From: Aphelidium insulamus
Lineage: Eukaryota; Aphelidiomycota; Aphelidea; Aphelidiaceae
NCBI GenBank assembly: GCA_036784855.1
Contig: JAZDSV010000036.1
Coordinates: forward strand, 28,501-92,500
Direction of reading: 5' to 3'
DNA: 64,000 nt
Positions 27,015-37,435 of this stretch are shown here, one piece after another (position 1 is the first letter of the stretch; the number at the start of each line of letters is the position of its first letter). The notes beneath the pieces were generated by a model, which saw only the letters and a program-made list of their open reading frames with translations, was not told the DNA's origin and did not search any database. The translations under genes and the position numbers were made by a program.

Positions 27015-27581
27015 ATGCAGTTCACGTACCACGCGCTCTTTGCCGCCGCGCTGACGGCCACCTGTGCCCTGGCAGACTGTCTGGACCTGTCCACCACGTC
27101 GGCGTGCACCGGAGTGAAACTGATGGTGCCCAAGGTGGACATTGCGAGCGATGGCGCCACATTCGACGCCGCGTTCAAGCTGAATTTCGGCGACCGCTGC
27201 GGTGGCAAGCTGGCACTGAGCAGCAGCGCGGGTCCGGCACGTACCGCCGCCTGTTTCCGCATAGCGCAGCAGCTGGTCTTCTCCGCCAACGTGTCCAACG
27301 TGTTCGGTGCCAACGTGGACGTCTCGTGCGCGTCCCCCGCCGACCAGTACACGCTGTGCAAGCCCGCCTGCGAGGCCATCTACACCGGCATCATGACGGA
27401 GGTGGCGGCCAACTGCAACTCGACGGACGCGGCGCGCATCTCCACCGGGTTCGATCCGACGGCACAGTGTGCATCCGCGCCCACCACCGACTGCTCCAAC
27501 CACGCTGCCTCATCATTCCAGCTGTCTGGTGCTGTGATGCTTACAGCCTTACTTGTCAGCACCGCGTCGCTGCTTCTGTAA
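27015..27581 (+). CDS. Cysteine-rich secreted protein, probably GPI-anchored
   Basis: 188 residues, no intron. The N-terminal signal peptide is MQFTYHALFAAALTATCALA. The C-terminus is a small-residue site (NHAASS) followed by a hydrophobic tail SGAVMLTALLVSTASLLL with nothing after it, the classic GPI-attachment layout. About nine cysteines are spread through the mature part, suggesting disulfides. No domain was recognised. If GPI-anchored it would be a cell-surface protein and a substrate of the pathway that includes the SMP3/PIGZ enzyme coded at 6.7-8.8 kb. GC-rich codon use differs from the AT-richer array genes that follow. Confidence 0.75.
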   Translation: MQFTYHALFAAALTATCALADCLDLSTTSACTGVKLMVPKVDIASDGATFDAAFKLNFGDRCGGKLALSSSAGPARTAACFRIAQQLVFSANVSNVFGANVDVSCASPADQYTLCKPACEAIYTGIMTEVAANCNSTDAARISTGFDPTAQCASAPTTDCSNHAASSFQLSGAVMLTALLVSTASLLL

Positions 27582-27764
27582 TGTGAGCAGTGATGCTGTC
27601 TGGGCCCTGTGTGGAATAAATTTGTGGATCGTGAATTCTTCTTTTTTCTTTTTTTCTCTTTTTTTTTCTGGTGTTTCGTGAATCCTTTTTCTTTTTCTAT
27701 TCCTTTCTTCTTTTCTTTATCTCTACTCTGGGTTGGCTGTGCGTCGTGGTATTCGTCTGCCAGG
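27582..27764. other. T/CT-rich spacer
   Basis: A pyrimidine-rich run of about 90 bases (27636-27725) between the GPI-type gene and the truncated end of the first array gene. It may be a polyadenylation/termination region or the scar where the array gene lost its C-terminus. Confidence 0.4.
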
Positions 27765-29139
27765 TCAAACTTTATTGTGAGTCCGTTGGTTGACCTGCGT
27801 TGGACAGAGCGCTGCAATGATGGCAAGATCGTCTGCTGAAAACACATCCAAGCGCAAGCGTCGGCACAAATTCGCGATGAAGTTTTTCGCATGGTTTGAT
27901 TTCAGCGCATCAACCACAACTTGCAGGATGCGGCCAGATTTGGCCGCGTACAACAAGTGGCGCCAGTCATCCGCCTTCTCGCCCTGCATTGACATGGCAA
28001 TCGCACGCAACTCCGGTGACACCATCCGCAGCAGGTTCCGTGCAATAAATGATTTGAGCGGTGGTCTGCGGCGTGCAATACTCTTCAGGAACTCAAAGTG
28101 GGCGATAAATTGCCGCTTCGAACTATCGCTTATCGCCGTACTTGGCGCGTGCCGATTGTAGAAAGTGAAGACGGCGCTGATAATTTCGCCTTGCGTCAGC
28201 CACGAGTTGAGCCATAGATCTTTCAAGCACTCGACACTGTTGGCATCCGTGAGCGCTGATGATATTAGGTGCAGATCGCTCTGTTGAACATGTGTTATCT
28301 ACAGCGACACAATAGTACAACAGCACTTCTATACGCACCATCTTGTTGCGATCTTTATGCGATAATACGGATATCTCAATAACATTGTCCGTAAAACACT
28401 GCTTGTAAAAGTTCTGCACAGAGTCGCGTCTGTCCAGCAGCGGGATGGCGGCATGGGCAATCACCGCGGCCACGTTCGGTAGCTGATAGTGCAGTGCATC
28501 GCGACACAACTGCCCCAGAAACGGGACGATCTGCGCGTCTAGTTCTCCGCAGTCGGACACCACCTGCAGCCGCGGAACAATGGGGTAGCTCGTGTGCAGG
28601 TAGAGTTGTACCAGGACTTGTTTCGCATACTCCATGGCTCCTGGATCCACTTCGGAATCGGCGGAAGCGATCGGGTTCCAGCGATAAATGGGGGCGTTAG
28701 TGTTGTCGTCAACCAGTGACACAAATTGCTGATAGTACTGGGGCGGTGTAGCAAACGGTTGCGTTGTATCCATTGGCACTGCATACATCGCCGGTCCGTG
28801 CATTGTCGGTACATCTGATGGCGGCGGGAAAGTTGGCGGTACTTGTATTTGCGGTGCAAACACTGGCGCTGCATACGGTGGAGGTACGTACATAATCGGT
28901 ACGTACATTGTCGGCGGATAAGTTGGCGGTACTTGCATTGGCGGCGCTCCCATTGGATGTGCATACGTTGGCGGTGCCAACATTGGATGTGGCGCTGCAC
29001 CTATTGGCGCGAGCCACGGACCCGACTGCGGCTCCTGATAGTACTGGGCAGCATTGCCAACCGCCATGCCATGCGCGACATGCCACAACGCGTTTGTCAT
29101 CAGCGACGCGGCCAGAATCTTTTTGACCATTTTCTGCAT
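27765..29139 (-). CDS. YRWxP-family secreted protein 1 (C-terminally truncated)
   Basis: Family I do not recognise. Two exons, 29139-28339 and 28298-27765, join in phase 0 (40-nt intron) to 444 residues. Residues 4-24 form a signal peptide (KKILAASLMTNALWHVAHG), nearly identical to gene 2. A Pro/Tyr/Met-rich stretch follows with PPTYPP units. The N-module has IYRWNPIAS, IVPRLQVVSDC and HAAIPLLDRR. The C-module starts LWLNSWLTQGEI and keeps IARRRPPLKSFIARNLL, NLCRRLRLDVF and ALCPTQV. It then stops, about 100 residues before its relatives, so it lacks the WLCDRL and LSCAADK cysteine blocks. It is either a shortened functional variant or an early pseudogene. It shares strand and layout with nine downstream paralogues; its closest is gene 2. 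Confidence 0.75.
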
Positions 29140-29351
29140 TCAGTAAAAGAAAAATCGCCGACCCCCTGTTGCCTTGGCTGATTCGCTTCTTGGTTGACTC
29201 GGCTGACAGTAGTGTGATAGTAGATAGTGACAATAGTGTGTGAGTAGATAGTGCTATGTCAGGCGCATTATCGTTGCCTTGTTGAGGACATTTGATACAA
29301 ATTTATTTATATATTTATAGTATACATATATGTATTCCTTTCGTAGCGTAC

Positions 29352-29829
29352 CGCCGCCGTGGTCCAAGTGGTTAAGTTACTACACGGTGGCGGCCAGCAG
29401 CTAGAGTTCGATCCCCGGAGTGTGTTGTGCCGGTTTTTCGAATTTTACTGCGTTGTTGTGCCGCCAGATTTTTCGGGGTGTCAGTTTCGGTCATTCAACA
29501 CGTTGCGGTTGCGGTTTCGGTTTCCTTCAGATATTCGGTGCTTCGGTTTCGGCTCTCTCAAGTGTCAGCGTCAGAGGCGTCGCGGTAAAGGTCCGCCCCG
29601 TCCAGCTCCATTACAACAACAACAACACTAATCACATCTACTGTTACGACTCGCCAAGAACAATCACAACACTGCGCGCCAACAATTGATCACGCCCCGA
29701 CTGTGCGCCTGTCAATGTTCGGTGGTTTACTCCGTATGGGGTCCATCATACCTGTGTGCCGATTGTGTGTCCGAACACTATAACGTCATGACCGACCGGT
29801 TAGATACGTTTAATGAATAAATCAATCAA
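29352..29829 (+). mobile_element. tRNA-derived SINE with target-site duplications
   Basis: A 478-bp element flanked by perfect 13-bp repeats TTTCGTAGCGTAC at 29339-29351 and 29830-29842. The head carries a box A (TGGTCCAAGTGG, 29360-29371) and box B (GAGTTCGATCCCC, 29404-29416) at tRNA-like spacing, but the T-arm does not pair, so it is not a working tRNA gene. The body is unrelated to tRNA. The tail ends AATGAATAAATCAATCAA. A second, partial copy lies at about 57.0 kb. It sits between genes 1 and 2 of the secreted array. Confidence 0.82.
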
Positions 29830-29842
29830 TTTCGTAGCGTAC

Positions 29843-30277
29843 GTAGAACTTTGCAAGAATTTGCCAAACAATGGATGTTGACCCAGGCTCAGCCGGGATG
29901 ATGCAATGAGTGCAAGTGATGAGTGCAAGGCGATGGTACCGATGTATTCATTTGATATCTGATGGATGACTTGGCAAGCATATATATAAGTATATATATG
30001 TGTATATATATAGTGTATATATAAGTATTTACATGAGCGGAGGTTGCCATAATCGATCCACTACATATGTACTGCAGGTGAGGCAACGAATTGCAACCAT
30101 AAGAACCACTCATATGCCTCACAGTTGTACTCGTCGTGGGCGTACCACTGCTAATTGTGTTAATATTTACGCCTGCGTTCTGCTCGGGGTGTGTTTGAAC
30201 AAAAAAGTTCGATAAAAAGTTCGATAAAAAGTATAAAAGGTATTATTAAATAGATCTCTTCGTGCTAAAGTAGTCTC
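29843..30277. other. Intergenic, AT-rich with short repeats
   Basis: Holds TA-rich runs (29978-30027) and a two-fold AGTTCGATAAAA repeat near 30205-30232, just after the stop of array gene 2. No gene seen. Confidence 0.5.
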
Positions 30278-32230
30278 CTACTTTGAGATAGCATCCAGTA
30301 CTCGAGTCCAAAATTCCTTCAGGTCAACTTGTTCAGCGTCGCCGACAGTGACGGACGACTCTCGCTTGTCTGCAGCGCATGCCAGTATGTTTGCGGCCAC
30401 GCGGTTCAGCGCACTCCAGTTCAAGTCGCGGCGTGATTGTCGACGAAGCATTAGTGAAACAAACTTGCGGAACTGGGCGGATTCTGCCTTGTGTAGTAAG
30501 CGGTCGCAGAGCGGTTTGGATTGTTCAGAGTCGGCTGTCGGTAATTCGCCTCCTGGGATCAGCGTGTCGAGTGTTTCGAGTTGAATGTTGCCAGTCAACT
30601 GGGTGACCTGCTTCGGACACATTTCTGCTATAATGACTAGATGTTCGTCGGAAAACATTTGTAATCGCAAATGCAGGCACACATCCTTGATAAATGACTT
30701 GCTTTTCTTCAATTTCAGCGCATTAACCGCAACGTCTAGCTTGCTGCCAGGTAAGCCCTTGGCCGCGTACAGCAAGTGACGCCCATCGTCAGCGCTCTCG
30801 CACTGGATTGACATGCCAACTACACGTACCGCCGGGGACACCATCTTTAGCAAGTTCTTTGCAATAAACGTTTTGAGCGATGGTCTGCGGCGCGCAATAC
30901 TCTTCAGGAACTTGAAGTTGTCGGCGAATTGTTGTTCCGAAATAGCAACCGTCGGCGTTTGCGCTTGTTGATTGTAGTAGTGGAAAAATGCGCCGACAAA
31001 TTCGGCTTGAGACAGCCACGAGTTGAACCACATGTTTTTCAACAATTCGACACTGTTTTCCCCCGTCAAGTCAGCAGATATACCGTCTAGATTGTGCTAC
31101 GGTACGTGTTATTTGCAGGGACACAATACTTGAATACTCACCGCCTTATTTTTATCCATGGCGTCATACACGGATTTTGCGTTAATGCTGCCGGCAAAAC
31201 ACTGCATGTAAAAGAGCTGCACGAATTCGCGTCTGTCCAGCAGCGGGATGGCGGCATGGGCAATCACTTCGGCCACGTCCCACAGTTTATATTCAAGTGC
31301 ATCGCGGCACAACTGGCCCAGAAACGGGACAATCTGCGCGTCCAGTTCGTCGCAGTCGGACCACACCTGTAGCCGCGGAACAATGGGGTACCTCGTGTGC
31401 AGGTAGAGATGCACCAGTAATTGTTTCGCGTACTCCATGGCATGTTGATCAACTACCGAGTCGGGAAAAGTAAAGGGGTACCAGCGATATACGGGGACGT
31501 TGTCGCGCTCGTCAACCAGCGACGAAATTTGTTGGTAGTGATGGGACGGTGTTGCGGATGGTTGCTGTGCTTCCGTTGTCGGTACGTGAATTGGCGGTAC
31601 GTGTATCGTTGGCCCGTGCATTTCCTGTGCGAACTCTGGAGCTGCATACGGTGGCTGTGGGAACATTGGCGGTACATCCATGGTCTGTACGTGTATTTGC
31701 GGCGGATGAGTCGGTGGTACGTGCATTTGCGGCGGGTAAGTTGGTGGTACGTGCATTTGCGGCGGTGGGTAACGCGGCGCGGCATATGCTGGCTGTGCAA
31801 ACACTGGCGGTGCGCCCGTTGTCGACACGTGCATCTTCGGTACGTGCATTTGCGGCGGGTAAGTTGGTGGTACGTGCATTTGCGGCGGTGGGTAACGCGG
31901 CGCGGCATATGCTGGCTGTGCAAACACTGGCGGTGCGCCCGTTGTCGACACGTGCATCTTCGGTACGTGCATTAGCGGCGGGTAAGTTGGCGGTCCGTAC
32001 GGTGGCCGTGCAAACACTGGCGCGGCGTGTGGTGGCGCAGCATACGGTGGTTGTGCTAACATTGGATGCGGCACTGGAAATATTGGCGCTGGCCACGGGC
32101 CCCGCTGCGGCTCCTGATAGTACTGGGCAGCATTGCCAACATCCATGCCATGCGCGACATGCCACAGCGCGTTCGTCAAGAGCGACGCGGCGAGAATCTT
32201 TTTGACCATTTCGTTGTTCTGAACACCCAT
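30278..32230 (-). CDS. YRWxP-family secreted protein 2 (expanded Pro/Tyr-rich region)
   Basis: Exons 32230-31142 and 31096-30278, phase-0 intron of 45 nt, 635 residues, the longest of the array. A downstream ATG at 32209 starts the signal peptide directly (VKKILAASLLTNALWHVAHG) and may be the true start. Residues 60-220 are low-complexity Pro/Tyr/Met sequence with MHVPPTYPP units, including an exact 41-residue tandem duplication. The N-module follows (VYRWYPFTF, IVPRLQVWSDC, HAAIPLLDRR). The C-module has WFNSWLSQAEF, IARRRPSLKTFI, four cysteine blocks (DVCLHL, EMCPKQ, LCDRLL, LACAADK) and the FWTRVLDA end. Complete and apparently functional. Role unknown; the signal peptide and cysteines indicate secretion. 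Confidence 0.8.
31728..31973 (-). repeat. Two exact 123-bp tandem units in array gene 2
   Basis: The blocks 31728-31850 and 31851-31973 are the same sequence, coding a 41-residue unit with VFAQPAYAAPRYPPP and MHVPPTYPP. The multiple-of-three period keeps the frame. Identity points to recent slippage or unequal crossing-over. Confidence 0.9.
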
Positions 32231-32372
32231 TCAAGCGGAGGGCACGGCAGACAGGCTCGACAAAGTGCGCAGCAGACGGTACCGCCGGTACCACCGCCAG
32301 TAGCGGTTGTGATCGCTATACCGCACCCTGAACAGTAGCACTGTCTTACCAACTCGTGAACGGCGTCGTTCC

Positions 32373-32767
32373 CTAAGCACTTGCCACAGCAATCATACGC
32401 ATGTCGGGCGATGAAAGTTGGAGAAATTTCGTTGTGATATATGCTCTAAGCGTCTCTCTGCGACGCGCAATGTCCATCAAGAATCCGCAATGTCGGAACG
32501 CCCTTCCCGAAGCGCATTGCCGTACATATCACCCAGCAAAGGCACGATATATTTGTCCAAATTGGTGCAATCAGAGACAATTTGCAGCCGCGGGATCACC
32601 CGATAATTCATGCGGAAATAGACATCCTGGAGGAACTGTTGCGCGTACTCCATGGCCTCTAAATGCACTTCAAATGTGCTTGATGCAAATCGCTGTGTGT
32701 ACCGAGCGATAAACTCTGCAGAGATGTGTATACGGATGTCAAATAGCGATACAAATTGCCCATGCAC
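32373..32767 (-). pseudogene. YRWxP-family relic
   Basis: A short remnant of an eleventh copy. 32767-32477 keeps the N-module (FVSLFD, YRVIPRLQIVSDCTNLDKYI, PLLGDMYGNAL), though the YRWYPIASS block has decayed to RYTQRFASS. In an overlapping frame, 32490-32373 keeps a piece of the C-module (FLMDIARRRETLRAYI and LQLSSPDMR). The intron and everything between has been deleted. No signal peptide is left. The remaining 220 bases up to 33000 may hold more decayed sequence. Confidence 0.75.
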
Positions 32768-33000
32768 GGATCACCTTGGATCATTGCCTCGGCGGCAGCG
32801 CGTATTGCCTACCGGAGGTGCAGGATTGACACAAACTGTATACATCGGCACACATCGCCGAGCATTGCATGGAGACAGACCACTCGGTCGCGTTCCCATG
32901 AGAGAAGCTTGGGCATGCGATGCCGAGCGCCCAGTCAAGACGGTGCAGCGCTTGACCGCGTATCAACTAGCGGGCGACGAAATGCATGATTTTGTCTGCT

Positions 33001-33534
33001 AAAAGTGTGAAATTCGGGTTAGGGTTACTGTGGTTGATACCGGAATTGTATCAAATAAATATTATGGTCCACCAGCGTAAAATTCAAACGACATAGAGCT
33101 TTAGTCTCAAAGTGATTGCAATACAGTTCTACTTGTAATAGCAGTAAACCGCCAAGATGTACTTTATTGATGTACTTCTATGCAGTTACTTCCTTGCTAT
33201 TTCGGCTAGTACTTTGTTGACGGTTGATCAGCAAACGAAATCACCGTGAAGCGTGGTCTATTGATGTATTGATGTGGTATATGATGCGTCACATTGTTGC
33301 GGCACAATCAGTTTTTAGTTGTTGAAACATCATGAGGTACAAACTGGATCACAATGTGGTTTTTTGGACATGGACATGCCAAATCTTGTAAAATCTGGGA
33401 TTTTCTGGACTGCCATCAGTTAAAATCTAAATTAACACATATTTGTTGATGACGGCATGAAGTCTATTGCGTACATGTATGTATATTGTTTTGCGTTGTC
33501 GGTGAGCCCCGCTTCGTTCCACTTCTTGAAGTCA
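33001..33534. other. Intergenic, no gene seen
   Basis: About 530 AT-rich bases downstream of array gene 3. Two telomere-like TTAGGG-type units occur near 33015-33027, too few to mean anything. No frame supported. Confidence 0.5.
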
Positions 33535-35027
33535 CTACGACCAGGCCACAAGTACTCGAGTCCAAAACTGCTTCAGATCGAGCTTTCCATGGTTGGCAAC
33601 AGTGATGACCCACTCCTGCTTGTTCGCGGCACAAGACAAAATGTTTTCGGCAATACGGTGCAGTGCACTCCCGTTATCGTCCGGGGTCATCCGCCCACGA
33701 ATACCCCGCGGCATTCGGGCACGAAACTCGGCCGTTTTGGCCGCAAACAGCAAGCGGCTGCACAGCCACGCGTTATTCGTCATGGTTGCTAGTGATCCGT
33801 CTCGTGGAAGTAGTCCGTCAATAATGTGCAATGGAATTGGCGTCAGCACGTCGCGACTGATATTTTGCCGGTAAACCCTGTCTGGGCAAACTGTTGCAAT
33901 GATGAGGACATCTTCAGTTGTAAACCCTTTAAATCTAAGAGCTTCGCATACGGGCTTGACGAATTGTGCTGCAGATGGCATTCTCAATGCATCCACCACA
34001 TCTGTCAGAATGTTTTGTGCAATATCTTTGGCCCGGTACAACAAGTAGCACCAATCTTTGGGTGTCTCTCCTTGCAGCGCAATACCGATTGATCGCAACT
34101 CGGATGACGCCATTCTGAGCATTGCCATTCCAATATAAGTTTTAAGCGTCATTCGGCGCCGCGAAGTGCTCAGCAGAAATTGAAAACAGTTGGCGAAATG
34201 CTCAGTGGAGATAAATGCCTGGGATTTCACTCGCTGGTTAAAGAAGGCAAAAACGCTGTCCACAAATTCAGTCTGCGACAGATACGAATCGAAAAAAGCA
34301 GCCTGAAGTAATTCACCACTATTTGACCGCACGGCAATCAAATTGGCACGGCTCTCCTGGGAAAGTTTTAACTGGCACGAATCTAATAGTATAATACATA
34401 GTATATCACACATACCGCATTTACTTGCAACACAGCCGCATATAGCGGACCTGCAATCAATTCGGTGCCTGCATGCTGGAAATAAAAGTGCTTGATAGCT
34501 TCGTGGCTGTCAAGCAGAGGAACTGCGGCATGCGCAATCACCATGGCCAAGTCGCGGTGCAGTGCATTAAGCGCCACGCCGTAAATGTAGCCCAGAAACG
34601 AGACGATCTCTTTGTCCAAATTGGTGCAGTCCGACACGACCTGCAGCCGCGGGATCACCGGATAACTCGTATGGAAATAAAGCTGCACGAGGAACTGCTG
34701 TGCATAAATCATGGCATCTGGATCCACTTCAAATTTGCTTGACGCGATGGGGTACCAGCGATAAATCGGAGAATAGTCCCGGGTGTCAACTAGGAGCACA
34801 AATTGCCCATAGTGATCATCGGGCACAGGCGGCACGTAGTGCACGATCGAAGGTGGCGTGTGGGGATCGAATGCAAGAGGACCTACTTGCACCACTGCAG
34901 GCAGCACCGGCTCCATCACCGAGATCGCAGGATATACCATCGGTGGCATCCTATGTGGGAAACTGGGCACCATGCCGAGAGCGACGTGGTGCATCGTGTT
35001 AGCTGTGAGCAGCGCGCCGAGAAGCAT
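33535..35027 (-). CDS. YRWxP-family secreted protein 3
   Basis: Exons 35027-34416 and 34371-33535 join in phase 0 over a 44-nt intron; 482 residues. ATG 35027 begins the signal peptide MLLGALLTANTMHHVALG, shared in style with copies 4-6. The Pro-rich linker is short (about 60 residues). N-module: IYRWYPIASSKFEVDPDAM, QFLVQLYFHTSYPVIPRLQ, VVSDC, VIAHAAVPLLDS. C-module: FFDSYLSQTEF, RRRMTLKTYIGMAMLR, PVCEALRF, TVCPDRV, IIDGLLPRDGSLA, WLCSRLLFAAK, LSCAANK, FWTRVLVA. All four family cysteines of the C-module are present. No known domain. Confidence 0.8.
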
Positions 35028-35380
35028 TTGCTTGTCAGCGTCAGAATTGCGGCCCGTCAACCGTGAGGTACTGTGTTATAAACTTGGGTTTCGGTTAATC
35101 TTTTACGTCCTTGACAAAGTTGCCACAACAGAGTTTTCTGTTCCCTGATGTAGGCAGTGAGCCGCTCGTCCTGTTGTTCACCATAGACATTTGTGGCACG
35201 TACAAACAGCAAATGCAATCTTTACTCCGCTTGAACGTGTACATATGGTACGCACATGAAGTAGTACGACGATATTCAAGGTGGACGGATTTCGATATAT
35301 CGATATGAATGTGTTTTATATTATTTTTTTGTCCGTTTTGTCTAAGTGACCTGGTTCTATTGCTCTACTGGTTCTTTCTG
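35028..35380. other. Intergenic spacer between array genes 3 and 4
   Basis: About 350 bases, containing the promoter of gene 3 and the 3' flank of gene 4. The GGTTTCGGTTAATC near 35085 resembles GGTTTCGGTTGATC before gene 4 (about 37155), so neighbouring copies may share a promoter element. Confidence 0.4.
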
Positions 35381-37095
35381 CTAGTGTGACTGGGCGTTGA
35401 CCAAGCGCGCCCAACACTGCTTCAGATCAATTCGATTATCGTTGCCATCGGTGACGGACCAAACATCCTTGTCAGCAGCACATGCCAGAATGTTTTCGGC
35501 AACACGGTGCAGTGCACTCCAGTTGGAATTGCGGAATGTGCGCCCGTGATTAATACCCCGTGGAATGCGTCCTCGAAAATCAGCGGACTCGCCGGCACGA
35601 AGCAAACGGTCGCACAGCCATTTATTCTTGGCGCTGGTGGCTAAGGATCCGCCACGTGGAAGCAGACGGTCGATGACTCCAAGCTCAGCCGGAACAAATG
35701 CTTCCAGACTGACAGCCGACTGACGTTGAACCTTGTCGGGACAGATCGCAGCGACGATTAAAAGATGTTCCTCGGAAAATTGTTCCAATTTGAGATCTCG
35801 GCACACGGGCTTGACAAATTGAGAAGCAGACGGCCGACTCAGGACGTCCACGACAGTCAGCACTGCGTTCCCTTCCAAATGATTAGCCTTGTACAACAAA
35901 AGACCCCATTCCTTCGGCGTTTTTCCCATAATGGAAACGGCGATAGAGCGCAAATCAGGTGAAGAGAGCTGGAGTGATTTCTTTCGGATATACGATTTGA
36001 GTTCGGGTCGGCGCTGCGCTAAACTCAGCAGAAATTCAATGTTGCTGGCAAAATGTTGCTGGGACGCAACTGTCTGTGGACTGGATTGCCGCATAAAGTG
36101 CAAAAGTACAGCATAGACAAATTCGCTATGCGATAGCCACGAATTGTGCCATTCCTCTTGAAGCAGGTGAACACTGCTGCGCTGCGCCAGAAGTGCATTG
36201 ATGTTGTAGTAACCGAGCTGTAGACCGTAGTTAACGTTATGTCAGTAAACATGTATAGCCCTATGGTACGCACTGCATTTAGCCTCATCGTTTCTTGGTA
36301 TAGAGGTTTCGCGAGCTTCTCAAATATATCATGTTGGAGATAAAACCGCTCAATATCATCCATCCCCGTCAGAAGCGGGATGGCAGCGTGACCGAAAACC
36401 ATGGCCAAGTCAAGGCGCAGTGCCCGAAACGCCTCGCCGTACAAATGACCCAGAAACGGGATAATCTGCTCGTCCAAATTGTGGCAATCCGACACGATCT
36501 GCAGTCGCGGAATCACGACATTGTTGTGGTGGAAAAAGAGTTGCACGAGGAACTGTTGTGCCGACACCATGGCTTCTGCATCCACGGCAGCCTTGGGCGA
36601 TGCCACAGGGTACCAGCGATAAATCGGGATGTCGCCGCGGGGGTCAAGTAGCACCTGAAATTGAGGGTGGAATAAGGCCGGAATCACTGGCGGCGGCTGC
36701 GCGGGTGTCAACGGTTCGTAAGGAACGGATATTGCTTGTTCGTGGGGCCCGTTCGTTGGCTGTGCGGGCGGTGGTGGCATTGCGTAAGGCATGCTTATTG
36801 TCTGTGCATATGGCATTGACGGCGGTTGCACGTACGGTGGTTGTGAGAGTGGTGGCTGTGCGTAAGGCACGCTTATTGGCAGTGCATATGGCATTGATGG
36901 CGGTGGCACGTACGGCGGCTGTGTGTAGAGCGTGTATTGTGACGGTGCAAATGGCACGAACTCCGGTTGCGCGTACGGTGAAACGAAGGCCGGCTGCCCG
37001 TACTGCACCGTCGGCATGCCATAGGGGGAACTGGGCACCGTGCCGAGAGCGAGGCGGCATAGAATCGCTACCGTGAGCAGCGCGCCAAAAAACAT
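35381..37095 (-). CDS. YRWxP-family secreted protein 4
   Basis: Exons 37095-36274 and 36217-35381, phase-0 intron of 56 nt, 552 residues. Signal peptide MFFGALLTVAILCRLALG. Residues 22-150 are very rich in Pro, Tyr, Gln and Met (PYAQPP, PPSMPYA units), longer than in copies 3, 5 and 6. N-module: IYRWYPVASPKAAVDAEAM, VVIPRLQIVSDCHNLDEQI, FGHAAIPLLTG. C-module: WHNSWLSHSEF, LAQRRPELKSYIRKK, LQLSSPDLRSIAVSIMGK, PVCRDL, AICPDKVQRQSAVSLEAFV, VIDRLLPRGGSLA, WLCDRLLRAGES, LACAADKD. Complete. Closest relatives are copies 3, 5 and 6. Confidence 0.8.
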
Positions 37096-37435
37096 TTCTG
37101 GATATTTCCCTGACAACCGCGGGAACTACGCCGAGACGAAAAGTGAGTCATTTAGGGTTTCGGTTGATCATGTACCGTGGCCGTGCATCTTGGTTATATG
37201 TGTGGAAACGATGTGGAAATACGGCGGTGGCAATGTCATGCGATGCATAAAGCCACACCAATGTAGATTCCGCACAATGAAGTTGTCGACGATATTGAAG
37301 TTATGAAGGTACATCTACGTTCACATACGCAAGCCGGCAGACTGCTACGTCAACTCGAAATTTAATGTATGTTTCTATATGGTATTGCATGTCGATGTCG
37401 GTGGAGCCTTTGATCTTCCTTCTACTTCAAGTAGA
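37096..37435. other. Intergenic spacer between array genes 4 and 5
   Basis: About 340 bases, including the shared GGTTTCGGTTGATC-type stretch near 37155. No gene seen. Confidence 0.4.

Noticed and set aside
29352-29425. A functional tRNA gene
   Set aside because: Box A and B are present but the T-arm and acceptor stems do not pair, and the unit continues into a 478-bp element with target duplications.
31549-32205. A 218-codon plus-strand frame opposite array gene 2
   Set aside because: It is the antisense of the low-complexity Pro/Tyr-rich coding region; no start context or conserved domain, and similar shadows occur opposite the other copies.
33012-33028. Telomere-like GGGTTAGGGTT sequence
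   Set aside because: Only about two units in an internal spacer; too short to indicate a telomere or fusion point.
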